A DNA stretch of 46,554 bases from Acetatifactor sp. GTDB taxonomy: Bacteria; Bacillota; Clostridia; Lachnospirales; Lachnospiraceae. Positions 8,256 to 16,396 of this stretch are shown one piece after another. Location: NCBI GenBank assembly GCA_022511465.1, contig JAFLRM010000026.1, positions 1 through 46,554 of the forward strand. The letters are read 5' to 3'. The notes under the pieces were generated by a model, which saw only the letters and a list, made by a program, of their open reading frames with translations, was not told the DNA's origin and did no database searches. The position numbers were made by a program, and so were the translations under genes. Numbering within the stretch: the first letter of the stretch is position 1; each line of letters opens with the position of its first letter.

Positions 8256-10406
8256 TCATTGCATCTCCGACAGATACAGCTGTACGCGGTTTTGGATGAT
8301 CTCCGCCACTTCCTCCTCTGTCTTCTGACCGTCAAAGTAGGACTGGGCTTCCTCTGTTATGATCTGCAGAATTGTCTCATCCTGGTTTGTCTGGATTTCC
8401 ATTCCATTGATAAGAGATATTAGATTGTCTATATCCTCCTGCGTACACTCTCTAAACTCAAATCCATATGACTGAGAAACATGCCTTATATTTTCCATAA
8501 GGATATCAGTTCTTGCAGAAAATATGGGATTCGTCACGCTTTCTCCGCTTGTCTGTAGAAATTCAATGAACTGCCAGGCACCCTCTTTATTCTCACTGCG
8601 GCTGCATATTGCGAAATTGGTGCCTATTGGAAGCAACATTCCTGTCCTCAGCTGCCCATCCTTTGAAGGAAATCCTTTTATGGCCAGTTCCACTGTGCTG
8701 TCCGGCAGATACCCGGGCACCGCTCCTGTAGCTTTCAAATAATCTGCCATTTGCAAAAGTGTAGTCTGCTCTATCAAAACGTTGGTGTCCGTAATTGCGC
8801 GATAATAGATTCCGCTTCTAGCTTCCTCGAAGTGACATTTGTTGGCACAGCGAAGAACGCCGTAAAACAGTTGGTTCTCAAAGTCACATTTGGACTCGGA
8901 ATAATCAACAAATTCCTCAAGGCTGAAGGATAAGAGAATTCTCAGTCCCATTTCCGGAGCACCGTTGAAGGGACTCATTTCTTCATGGTCATCGCAGAGC
9001 TCCAACAACTCCTGCAGCGTCCATCCCATACCACTTCCCAGATACTGCTTCTGTCCATACAGCACACGAATCAGGAAAAATTCAGGGATATAAATCAGCT
9101 TATCTTCTACTTTGCCGCACTCAAGCGCGGAAGGCAGATAGTCCTCTTCACTCAGCACACTGCTGGCATCCAAATAGGGAGCAAGATCCTCAAAGGCTCC
9201 GTTTTTCGCATAGCTCTCCCAGTTATCTATCATGTCCAAATATACAATATCCGGCGGATTCTGTGAGATTAAGGAGAGCTGTATCCTTGTCTGCATGTCT
9301 TCCTCCCCGGCCCATGTGTCAGATGACAGTCCATCCATTGGATCCTCCATTACAATCCGGTATTGCTCATTTGACTCATTGAATCTTATCACCTTGTCCT
9401 GAATCGCCCCGCCGTTGTTTGTACTCAGTAAAGTGATTACCGTGCGCTCATCAGCTCCGTCTGAAGGTTCCAGCATCCAAATCATGCGGCTGCCTCCCCG
9501 ATATCCCAGAAAAGAAATTCTTTCCTCCGAAGCCTCCATGATAAATTGAATGTCATTGCCTGTCAGTCCGGTATCTATCCAATTCAGGATCCGTGTTACC
9601 TCTGCATTCTCCAGATCACATCGGTATAATCGATCCCCATCTGACAAAAAAAGTTCCCCTGACGCTCCGACAAAGAACAAGTTTCCGGACAGCGGTATCT
9701 CATACAGCGCCTCCCCCAGATTCCCGTCTGAAAGCGGATAAATTTTGGTCTTGGTTTCCGTACATCCTGCCAGATATGGTTCCCCATGTAAGGAAAAAAG
9801 ATAATGTATTCCATCCTCCAACCTGGTTTCCTTGATCTCTTTCCCGGAAGCAAACGAAAGCAACTTTTGGTCTGTCAACAGATAGTAGCATCCATCCTCC
9901 TCAAGGATATTATTAACATTGGATAATCCCTCTTTGAATCCCAGGGCACTGAGCTGCACATCATCCAGCACCTTTCCCTTGCTGTCATATTTGATCAGCT
10001 CATAGCTTTTGCCAGTTCCTTCACCAGAACGTAACTGCCACAAAGTCAGGAATCCACTTTCCACCTGATTGTCACAAAATGCCGCTTCCAGATAAGGATC
10101 TGATGCACTCTCCCCCTCAGGGTATCTCATTTCCGCAATCCTGTCTATTCTTTGCTCCTCATATGTTAACCTATTCAAAGAATAGACAGAATAATCATCT
10201 GTGTCGTTGTACAGATAGATCAATGACCCCTGCCCGTTCAGGATATACTTGGAGTAAATATCGTCCGGAAGCTTTATTGATTCCGAGACGACCCAGCTGT
10301 CCTCTGTCTCCTCCTGAATGTTCCACCCGGCCTCCTCCTTGTTGCCACAGGCGCACAACAGGCATACCATCACTATCATCAGGATCCGGGTGCGTACTCT
10401 TGTCAT
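8256..10406 (-). CDS. Large lipoprotein with C-terminal extracellular solute-binding domain (copy 1)
   Basis: 716 aa. The N-terminus has a lipoprotein signal with a Cys lipobox (CLLCAC, Cys near residue 21), so it is probably anchored on the outer face of the membrane. Residues ~30-320 are rich in beta-strand-like repeats (for example YYLLTDQKLLSF, ELFLSDGDRLYRC), suggesting a propeller-like sensor. From about residue 325 (ITLLSTNNGGAIQDKVIRFNESNEQYRIV) it matches family 1 extracellular solute-binding proteins of sugar ABC importers. No permease or ATPase gene is adjacent. It starts 17 bases after the stop of its paralogue, and the last ~43 residues are almost identical to that paralogue. Confidence 0.85.
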   Translation of the reverse strand: MTRVRTRILMIVMVCLLCACGNKEEAGWNIQEETEDSWVVSESIKLPDDIYSKYILNGQGSLIYLYNDTDDYSVYSLNRLTYEEQRIDRIAEMRYPEGESASDPYLEAAFCDNQVESGFLTLWQLRSGEGTGKSYELIKYDSKGKVLDDVQLSALGFKEGLSNVNNILEEDGCYYLLTDQKLLSFASGKEIKETRLEDGIHYLFSLHGEPYLAGCTETKTKIYPLSDGNLGEALYEIPLSGNLFFVGASGELFLSDGDRLYRCDLENAEVTRILNWIDTGLTGNDIQFIMEASEERISFLGYRGGSRMIWMLEPSDGADERTVITLLSTNNGGAIQDKVIRFNESNEQYRIVMEDPMDGLSSDTWAGEEDMQTRIQLSLISQNPPDIVYLDMIDNWESYAKNGAFEDLAPYLDASSVLSEEDYLPSALECGKVEDKLIYIPEFFLIRVLYGQKQYLGSGMGWTLQELLELCDDHEEMSPFNGAPEMGLRILLSFSLEEFVDYSESKCDFENQLFYGVLRCANKCHFEEARSGIYYRAITDTNVLIEQTTLLQMADYLKATGAVPGYLPDSTVELAIKGFPSKDGQLRTGMLLPIGTNFAICSRSENKEGAWQFIEFLQTSGESVTNPIFSARTDILMENIRHVSQSYGFEFRECTQEDIDNLISLINGMEIQTNQDETILQIITEEAQSYFDGQKTEEEVAEIIQNRVQLYLSEMQ

Positions 10407-10423
10407 TTTGGCCTCCCTCCTTT

Positions 10424-12553
10424 TTATTCCGACAGATACAGTTGCACGCGGTTCTGGATGATCTCCGCCACTTCCTCCTCTGTCTTCTGACCGTCAAAGT
10501 AGGCTTGGGCTTCCTCTGTTATAATCTGCAGAATTGTCTCATCCTGATTCGTCTGAAATTTTACATTATCAATGAGGAACAACAAAGTCTCAATATCATC
10601 CTCTGTGCAATCTCTTAACGTAACATTTGAAAAAGACTGTGGAGACACCACCGAAATCCTCTCCAAAAGCCAGTCTTTCCTTGCTGGAAACTCCCCATGA
10701 AAAGGATCTTTGTATGTCTGTAAATACTCAATAAACTGCCATGCTCCTTGCTTGTTCGCACTACCACTGCAAATGGCAAAATAGGTACTATTTGGCAAAC
10801 TTGCACGACCGGTGGCCTGACCGTCCTCTGATGGATAGCCTTTTAGCGTCAACTCAACATCGCCATCCAAATCACCCGCTGGTACAGTCCCCGTAAAACC
10901 TAAATAAAACTCTATATTAACAATGGCTGTCTCGCGAAACAACGCTCTCTCCTCCACGATATCATCATAAAAATATTCATAGCCACTTTTTGTACGACCA
11001 GCCTTCGCAGCAATTTGAAGCAAGTCATAAAACAACTGACTCTCAAAATCACACTTAAATTCTGAAAAATCTACAAACTCTCTCATTCCAAATGTCATCA
11101 AATAACGCATGCACTTTGACGGATCGGCATTTATCACGCTTATATCTTTATGATCATTGCATAACTTCACCATTTCCTGTAACGTCCAGCCCGGGTCGCT
11201 TCCCAAATATTTTTCCAGTCCATACAACATAGTGAAATCAAAGGAATAAGGAATGAAAATCTGCGCGTCATCAAGCTTTCCAGCTGCCATTATATTTGGC
11301 AGATAGTCCGATTCTTGAAGAGCACCGCTAGCTTCCAAATAAGGCGAAAGATCCTCGAAAACTCCGTTTTTTGCATAACTCGTCCAATTTTCCACAAAAG
11401 CCAAGTCAATAAGATCAGGAGGATTAGCAGAAGTCAGCCAGAGTTGTTGCTTCATCTGCGCATCTTCATCGCTGTAGAAACCGGCACCATCCATCGGACT
11501 CTTAATTATGACCCTATACTCTTTATTTGATTCATTGAATCCTCTTACTCTATCCTGCAACCATGAATCATTAATATTTAATGTGGAAAGGGTAATTATA
11601 GTACGCTCATCCACCACATCTGTAAGCCTCATTGTCCAGATGACAAAAGCATTGTTGTCATAACCCTGAATTGTAATCGTATCTTTGGATATCCCAATAA
11701 TTTGGTAAATATCGGGACCGGATAAACCTACATCCGTCCAATTTAGAACAGTATCTGCATTGTTATTTCCTATATCGTATTTATATAATTCAATACCGGT
11801 AGATACAAAAATTTCATTCTCATCTCCAACAAAAGTCAAATTTCCAGAAAAAGAAGTTTCAAATATAATGTCTGAGATCATTCCATTAGAAATTTGATGG
11901 ATTGTAATTTTAGAATCAAAACGTTTTATGAAAAATACCTTTTCCTGTGTAGCGCAGATCTCATATCTTTCACTTCCCAACTCGTTTTTTTTCAGTATTC
12001 CCTGAGCGGTAAATACTACCAGCATCTTATTCGTCAAAAAATAATAAATCCCATCTTTCTCAACCATATCTATCGCATCAGCTACATATTCCTGCATTCC
12101 TAGGGTATTTAGATTTATAATCTCCAATTCATTTCCCTGAGTATCATACTTTACCAATTCATAGAAATATTCAGTTCCGGAGTAAACTCGCCACAGTGCT
12201 AAAAAGTCATCTGACTTAGGATTACCAGAATATGTCCTCCAAAGATAATAGTTAGCTCCTTCTTCTACCATCGGATATTGTAATTTTCCAACAATCTCTT
12301 TATGCTTACTTTCATATGGCCGAATCATAAGCGTATAGCCACCTATATCACTGTTCAAATAAAATAGTGAAGACTGCTTGTAAAGTACATATCTTGAATC
12401 TATATCGTTGGGAATTTCCATCTGCTCCATAATTACCCAGCGCTCTTCACCGTCTCTGCTACCATTCTCTTTCAGATCTTTCTGTTGTCCACAAGCGCAG
12501 AGAAAACACACTAAGAACGTTAACAGCAAAAGAGATTTCCATTTTTTCAACAT
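10424..12553 (-). CDS. Large lipoprotein with C-terminal extracellular solute-binding domain (copy 2)
   Basis: 709 aa paralogue of the downstream gene with the same architecture. The lipoprotein signal ends in FLCAC. A beta-rich N-terminal half follows, then a solute-binding-protein half from about ITLSTLNINDSWLQDRVRGFNESNKEYRV. The ATG at 12553 has AGAGGG just upstream. It precedes copy 1 by 17 bases, so they form a tandem pair. The lack of permeases suggests either a partner transporter elsewhere or a ligand-sensing rather than import role (inference). It follows the secreted-protein gene of the agr locus, separated by a strong hairpin at 12578-12617. Confidence 0.85.
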   Translation of the reverse strand: MLKKWKSLLLLTFLVCFLCACGQQKDLKENGSRDGEERWVIMEQMEIPNDIDSRYVLYKQSSLFYLNSDIGGYTLMIRPYESKHKEIVGKLQYPMVEEGANYYLWRTYSGNPKSDDFLALWRVYSGTEYFYELVKYDTQGNELEIINLNTLGMQEYVADAIDMVEKDGIYYFLTNKMLVVFTAQGILKKNELGSERYEICATQEKVFFIKRFDSKITIHQISNGMISDIIFETSFSGNLTFVGDENEIFVSTGIELYKYDIGNNNADTVLNWTDVGLSGPDIYQIIGISKDTITIQGYDNNAFVIWTMRLTDVVDERTIITLSTLNINDSWLQDRVRGFNESNKEYRVIIKSPMDGAGFYSDEDAQMKQQLWLTSANPPDLIDLAFVENWTSYAKNGVFEDLSPYLEASGALQESDYLPNIMAAGKLDDAQIFIPYSFDFTMLYGLEKYLGSDPGWTLQEMVKLCNDHKDISVINADPSKCMRYLMTFGMREFVDFSEFKCDFESQLFYDLLQIAAKAGRTKSGYEYFYDDIVEERALFRETAIVNIEFYLGFTGTVPAGDLDGDVELTLKGYPSEDGQATGRASLPNSTYFAICSGSANKQGAWQFIEYLQTYKDPFHGEFPARKDWLLERISVVSPQSFSNVTLRDCTEDDIETLLFLIDNVKFQTNQDETILQIITEEAQAYFDGQKTEEEVAEIIQNRVQLYLSE

Positions 12554-12577
12554 TAATCCCTCTTTCTACATGGTTTT

Positions 12578-12617
12578 CAGCCAGAGGCAGTTGCTTAAAG
12601 CAAACAGCCTCTGGCTG
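12578..12617. terminator. Strong hairpin between secreted-protein and lipoprotein genes
   Basis: CAGCCAGAGGC (12578-12588) pairs perfectly with GCCTCTGGCTG (12607-12617). A T-rich tail (GAGTTTTCTTT) follows only on the plus strand. On the minus strand, where the genes are read, the 3' flank is GAAAACC, so termination would be inefficient. It may act as an mRNA processing or stabilising stem. Confidence 0.5.
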
Positions 12618-12625
12618 AGTTTTCT

Positions 12626-13063
12626 TTAAGCTTGAACCATTTCCATCGTCACATTACCCCATTCATCAATAGTTATTGACAAACGCACCATTTCTCCATC
12701 AATTTGATAATTTTGGTACATGCTGGATCCAACGCGCTCTACTCCTCCACTGATAACAATCTTATCCTTAGCACATTCAACGTCGTCAATCCACGCACGC
12801 CTTACCGTAAACTTTGCGCTATTAATCCATCCATCAATTCCTTCATTCCATTGTGCAACAAAATCACAAAGTACTATTGCATCAATTTGTCCTTTCGAAG
12901 AAGAACACGATTTAAGTTCCAGCTTGTAGCTATCGATGGTCTGCGTCTCCTTGAGCTCAACTCCATCAACGGATGCCTCCTCGTAAGGCGCCGCAAATGC
13001 GGTCGTGGAAACCAGCATGGTTCCTATGAGAATCATTGCAATGGCTTTTGTTAATTTTTTCAT
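12626..13063 (-). CDS. Small secreted protein of the agr locus, unknown function
   Basis: 145 aa. It has a clear Sec signal peptide: MKKLTKAIAMILIGTMLVSTTAFA with likely cleavage before APYEE. The mature part is ~120 residues, beta-rich, with three Cys (one in LKSCSSSKG, one in IVLCDF, one in VECAKD) and no motif I recognise. The ATG at 13063 is chosen because GGAGG sits nine bases upstream; an in-frame ATG at 13084 precedes that site. It lies about 70 bases downstream of the agrD-like gene in the same direction and is probably cotranscribed with it. It may be a quorum-regulated effector or immunity-like partner; this is inference from position only. Confidence 0.75.
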   Translation of the reverse strand: MKKLTKAIAMILIGTMLVSTTAFAAPYEEASVDGVELKETQTIDSYKLELKSCSSSKGQIDAIVLCDFVAQWNEGIDGWINSAKFTVRRAWIDDVECAKDKIVISGGVERVGSSMYQNYQIDGEMVRLSITIDEWGNVTMEMVQA

Positions 13064-13131
13064 CTGTTTTGTTCCTCCAATCATATATTATGGTTGATAG
13101 TAATACTTCTTTAACGCCTAAAAAGCTACTG

Positions 13132-13287
13132 TCATTTCTTCACCTTTCCAGCCCGCATTTCCCTCAATGCTCTCGGTTCCTCCGGCTGATAATGAATCCA
13201 GGGACAACTGACCTTTGTATCCACGTCGGCCATAGTCTTCCCCAGGCTGACACAAAGCTTTCCAAGCTTATCACTTAGTTTTTTTAT
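13132..13287 (-). CDS. agrD: AgrD-like cyclic lactone autoinducer precursor with AUA at the start position
   Basis: 51 codons ending in TGA at 13134-13132. Residues 1-20 form a basic amphipathic helix (IKKLSDKLGKLCVSLGKTMA). Next comes the pheromone core with Cys28 in CPWIHY, then QPEEP at 34-38 and a charged tail. This is the standard AgrD layout: an N-terminal AgrB-interacting helix, a thiolactone-forming Cys, then a proline-rich cleavage segment. GGAGG lies eight bases upstream of the AUA at 13287, just where an ATG would be expected. The only upstream in-frame alternative, GTG at 13296, overlaps that site. An internal ATG (residue 19) would delete the helix. It lies between agrC and the secreted-protein gene. 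Confidence 0.7.
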   Translation of the reverse strand: MKKLSDKLGKLCVSLGKTMADVDTKVSCPWIHYQPEEPRALREMRAGKVKK

Positions 13288-13332
13288 GGCGTCCACCTCC
13301 GGTTAAATTTTATGAATTCGAATTCACCTAAT

Positions 13333-13391
13333 AATATACACCAACTTTTAAAATGAAAAATATCAAATGTAATAATTAACCATTTAATTGT
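13333..13391 (-). promoter_or_regulatory. Candidate AgrA/LytTR site and promoter upstream of agrD
   Basis: ACAATTAAA (13391-13383) and ACATTTGAT (13370-13362) resemble LytTR half-sites of the ACAGTTAAG type and are exactly 21 bases apart. The second repeat abuts a poor -35 (ATTTTT), with TATATT at 13338-13333 after 17 bases. A weak -35 next to a LytTR repeat is what an activator-dependent promoter should look like. The match to consensus is partial. Confidence 0.35.
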
Positions 13392-13420
13392 AAAATTTTG
13401 CATCCAAAGTAAAAATCCCC

Positions 13421-14680
13421 TCAATTTTTATCCAGATATACCGCCACATGAACCATAAACCTTCCCTTTTCTGCGAGAATCTTCATCTCCCCGTTCTGTT
13501 CTTCCACAATCCTTTGTACATTGCCAATTCCCAGACCATGCCTTTTCCCGTCTCTTTTGCTGCTCTCTATCTTTCCGACTCCGGTTACAATAGCGCCCTT
13601 ATAACTATTCTCCACAGAGATAAAAAGCATTCCCCGCTCTGCCGTCATTACAAGCTTAAGCAGCTTTTCATCGGACATTACGGCCGCTTCAATTGCATTC
13701 TCCAGCAGATTCCCGAGGATAATATTCAACTTATAATAATCAACCTTCATGTTTTCCGGAATGCTCACCTTAACATCTACACAGTCCAGTTTTTCCCTTG
13801 CATTATATAGAAGGTAATTTACCAAACTGTCAATTTCATAATTTCCGGAATGAACCACAGTTTCTCTATCAGAAAAATCATCAGACATTTCCCGGATATA
13901 AGCGAGAAGTTCCTCTTGCTTTCTGTCTTCTGCCATCCCCTTAAGCTCTATCAGATGATGTCTCAGATCATGTCTTATTCCCTCCAGCCTTCGTTGAGAT
14001 TCGTTAATGATAGAAAGCTCATGTTGATAGATACCTACCTGCTTTTCAAGAGCCTCTCTCCTCCACCGTTCACTCATATTTTCAAGCACAACATGTTGAA
14101 TATAAAAAGCCATAACACAGATTCCAAGGATTCCCAATCCCGCAATGGGCAGATACACCCCGTCTATGCCACCTGCCGTCACGCAATACAAGATGATCAG
14201 ACCAAGAACAGGGATCACAAACAAGAGAGGTATCTCGTTTTGATTTGACGGATATGGTCTCTTACTTTGCGTAAATAAACCTACTCCACGAACGATCAGC
14301 CAAAACAAAAGGATTGTAAAAATGTAGCTGATATAATAGCTATCACTGATCCCAAGCTGTAAAACCAGCAGCGAGTATACAGCATAATCACATGCGGCAG
14401 ACAAAACGGTAATCAGTAATGTCACTAGCAGCTTATAGAGCAGTGCACCTTCATAACACATGCCGATCAGAAAAACAAGCAGCGTATTGATCGCAAAATT
14501 CAACAATGGTATTTGCACAAATTCACTGCATATAAATACACCTGTGTACCAAATTGCATAAGAGATAATCTTCCATGTCATGGAAATTTTCTTCTTATTC
14601 AGGAAACAGGAAATCAACTGCAAAATAAGAAAAAGATAAAAAATATTACAACACAAACTTACAACACTTCTATAAATCAT
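13421..14680 (-). CDS. agrC: AgrC-type GHKL sensor histidine kinase
   Basis: 419 aa. About six hydrophobic segments fill residues 5-200, forming the pheromone-sensing membrane domain. A linker helix leads to a HPK10-type kinase core with the phosphoacceptor region IRHDLRHHL (His237). The N box is GNLLENAIEAA and the G box is HGLGIGN. It should bind the cyclic peptide and phosphorylate the adjacent response regulator. The ATG at 14680 is preferred (GGGTGG about six bases upstream); a GTG at 14689 lies in the agrA overlap. The gene overlaps the end of agrA, so the two are coupled. Confidence 0.9.
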   Translation of the reverse strand: MIYRSVVSLCCNIFYLFLILQLISCFLNKKKISMTWKIISYAIWYTGVFICSEFVQIPLLNFAINTLLVFLIGMCYEGALLYKLLVTLLITVLSAACDYAVYSLLVLQLGISDSYYISYIFTILLFWLIVRGVGLFTQSKRPYPSNQNEIPLLFVIPVLGLIILYCVTAGGIDGVYLPIAGLGILGICVMAFYIQHVVLENMSERWRREALEKQVGIYQHELSIINESQRRLEGIRHDLRHHLIELKGMAEDRKQEELLAYIREMSDDFSDRETVVHSGNYEIDSLVNYLLYNAREKLDCVDVKVSIPENMKVDYYKLNIILGNLLENAIEAAVMSDEKLLKLVMTAERGMLFISVENSYKGAIVTGVGKIESSKRDGKRHGLGIGNVQRIVEEQNGEMKILAEKGRFMVHVAVYLDKN

Positions 14681-15404
14681 GACTTCCACCCGTTCTCATC
14701 TTTCGTTCCAGTATCTTCGCTCTCAGGGAATTCCTGTATGGTCTGCTGATCGGAATTATTGAACCATTCATCAGTTGAAGTTCTTCATACCGGCATTCCT
14801 TTATCATGTTCATATTCACAAGGTAGGATTTATGTACCTGTTCAAAATAAGCAGGCAATCTGGCCTTAACATTTGTCAGCCGACCATAAAAATGGTCTTC
14901 CTGTTTTACTGTAAATATCCCAACCCTCCTTCCTTCACTATGAAAATAGAGAATATCTGCACAAGAGACACTTTTTAAGTTCTGGCCGACCTGATAATCG
15001 TAGTATTCTTGCGAAGTCCCAAGATATTGAAGTCCACGCAATATAACGCCTTCCAGCATATTCTCATCTAATGGTTTTATCAAAAAATCTAACGGCTGAA
15101 CAGAAAACAGCTCCATGGCATACCTTGTCTTCGATGATATGTAAATAATTTGTGTCCTTAAGTCCTTTTGAATATCCCGAATATATTTCCCAATATCAAC
15201 ACCATTCATCTCAAACAATTCTATATCCAGGATTGAAAAATCAAAGGTATTTCCTTTTTGAAGATATTGTGTATATGTCTTTCCGGAATAAAAAACACTG
15301 ATCTCTGTTTTGAGGTTATTCTTTTCAAATATACGACGAAGCATGCCTTCTATCTTTTCACACGTAATAATTTCATCATCACATATACCAACTTTGTACT
15401 TCAT
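14670..15404 (-). CDS. agrA: AgrA-type LytTR response regulator
   Basis: 244 aa. The receiver has the acidic pair D9/D10, phosphoacceptor D60 (ILDIEL) and conserved K110 (LIKPLDE). From ~145 to 235 there is a LytTR DNA-binding domain with the family motif VHKSYLVNMNMI. It should activate transcription from paired 9-bp repeats; a candidate pair lies upstream of agrD. It is followed directly by agrC and preceded by agrB (24 bases away). Confidence 0.92.
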   Translation of the reverse strand: MKYKVGICDDEIITCEKIEGMLRRIFEKNNLKTEISVFYSGKTYTQYLQKGNTFDFSILDIELFEMNGVDIGKYIRDIQKDLRTQIIYISSKTRYAMELFSVQPLDFLIKPLDENMLEGVILRGLQYLGTSQEYYDYQVGQNLKSVSCADILYFHSEGRRVGIFTVKQEDHFYGRLTNVKARLPAYFEQVHKSYLVNMNMIKECRYEELQLMNGSIIPISRPYRNSLRAKILERKMRTGGSHDL

Positions 15405-15428
15405 ATATCCACCGCTTCCTAATCTGAG

Positions 15429-16043
15429 TTATCTCATCATACATTTTTCTCTCAACTGCATTTTTCCTACCATCATAAAAATTGCTTCTGAAACCAGCGC
15501 TAACATTATCTCAAATCTAATTTGACTTTTACTGAAATATGTTGCAGCAACACAGGTCAGAATCTCAAAAAACAGTAGTATTCTTACTTTTATCTTGTAA
15601 TTCTTCCTTTCATGTGGATATAGCCTCTTGGCACTATTTTCAACGGGAGCCATGAACCAGATATATAGTCCCGATATACCAATTAGAAATAAATCTATCC
15701 ATATCTCATGAACTATTACACTTCGAATGATAACACCAATTAACAATATGAACGTTGCTGAGCTAATTGCACATTGCCACACCGTTTTCATATGAGATCC
15801 ACCTGCATTCACCCTTAAAGGGATAAAAAAGATGAGAAAACATATCATCGGCACCGTAATCCCTAACAACGCACCGATTATGACAGCTATCGCTACACCA
15901 CAGACCGATTGGCATAGCCTGAACAAACCATAACTAACCAACTCCAACTCTTCTTCATCGCTGCATTGATTTGAGATAGCTTCTCTAATCGCTCTTTTCA
16001 CATTACCATAAACATCACATATACTTGTCCAAATTATCTGCAT
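15429..16043 (-). CDS. agrB: AgrB-type accessory gene regulator protease
   Basis: 204 aa membrane endopeptidase that cleaves AgrD and forms the thiolactone ring. The catalytic pair fits the family: His84 in NAGGSHMKTVWQC and Cys91, seven residues later. Five to six hydrophobic segments are visible. The ATG at 16043 has GAGG nine bases upstream; a TTG at 16058 is less likely. It is the first gene of the agr operon, with a good promoter at 16120-16092. Here the order is B-A-C-D, unlike the usual placement of agrD beside agrB. Confidence 0.9.
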   Translation of the reverse strand: MQIIWTSICDVYGNVKRAIREAISNQCSDEEELELVSYGLFRLCQSVCGVAIAVIIGALLGITVPMICFLIFFIPLRVNAGGSHMKTVWQCAISSATFILLIGVIIRSVIVHEIWIDLFLIGISGLYIWFMAPVENSAKRLYPHERKNYKIKVRILLFFEILTCVAATYFSKSQIRFEIMLALVSEAIFMMVGKMQLREKCMMR

Positions 16044-16091
16044 TTTCCATCGCCTCAATTTAATATAATCTTATTGAAAATATAATCCATA

Positions 16092-16120
16092 AATTTACGC
16101 CTTGCAACACATTGAGTCAA
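16092..16120 (-). promoter_or_regulatory. Probable promoter of agrB
   Basis: TTGACT at 16120-16115 and TAAATT at 16097-16092 with 17-base spacing, about 50 bases before the agrB ATG. It overlaps a candidate plus-strand promoter (16102-16130). Confidence 0.6.
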
Positions 16121-16130
16121 AATATATAGA
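16102..16130 (+). promoter_or_regulatory. Candidate plus-strand promoter facing the inverted-repeat element
   Basis: TTGCAA at 16102-16107 and TATAGA at 16125-16130 with 17-base spacing. It would start RNA at about 16137, just before the 16146-16366 structure. The -10 is imperfect. Confidence 0.35.
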
Positions 16131-16145
16131 ATTTGAACAATTTGT

Positions 16146-16366
16146 GGGGAAAGCCGGACCGCCCTTCCTCGACACTTTCTGTAGAATGTCCATTTTTCTT
16201 ACAGGGCGTGCAGTTTCCAGGGGAGCGAGGCCACGGATGGCCGAGCTAGGTCTCATCGGCCAAGGATGGCCGTTGAGACCGACCCGGAAGCTTACAAATA
16301 CTTATACGCCCTGTTAGAAAAATGCCATTCGAAAGCAGTGTCGAGGAAGGGCAGTCCGGCTTCCCC
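16146..16366 (+). repeat. Long inverted repeat with two GGA-loop hairpins; candidate structured RNA
   Basis: Arms at 16146-16209 and 16306-16366 pair over about 58 bases. The outer ~25 pairs (from AAGCCGGAC to CGACAC) have one C-A mismatch, the inner ~17 pairs (TTTTTCT..ACAGGGCGT) one T-T mismatch, and a looser middle separates them. The 96-base apex holds two hairpins: GGCCA-CGGA-TGGCC (about 16229-16242) and a longer one at 16249-16280 with stems GGTCTCA/TGAGACC and CGGCC/GGCCG around AAGGAT. No ORF of interest runs through it. This occupies the 338-base gap between agrB and the DUF305 gene. It may be a structured RNA or a MITE-like repeat. Confidence 0.6.
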
Positions 16367-16396
16367 GGGAGTGACTTTTCGCAAAAGCCCCCTCTT

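Noticed and set aside
13294..13296. GTG as the start of the agrD-like gene
   Set aside because: It lies inside the GGAGGTGG ribosome-binding site, and no other site precedes it. The spacing favours the AUA at 13287. It remains a formal alternative, so both are stated.
16102..16317. Plus-strand frame of 71 codons through the inverted repeat
   Set aside because: It is an open frame across a palindrome with no ribosome-binding site; structure explains the sequence better.
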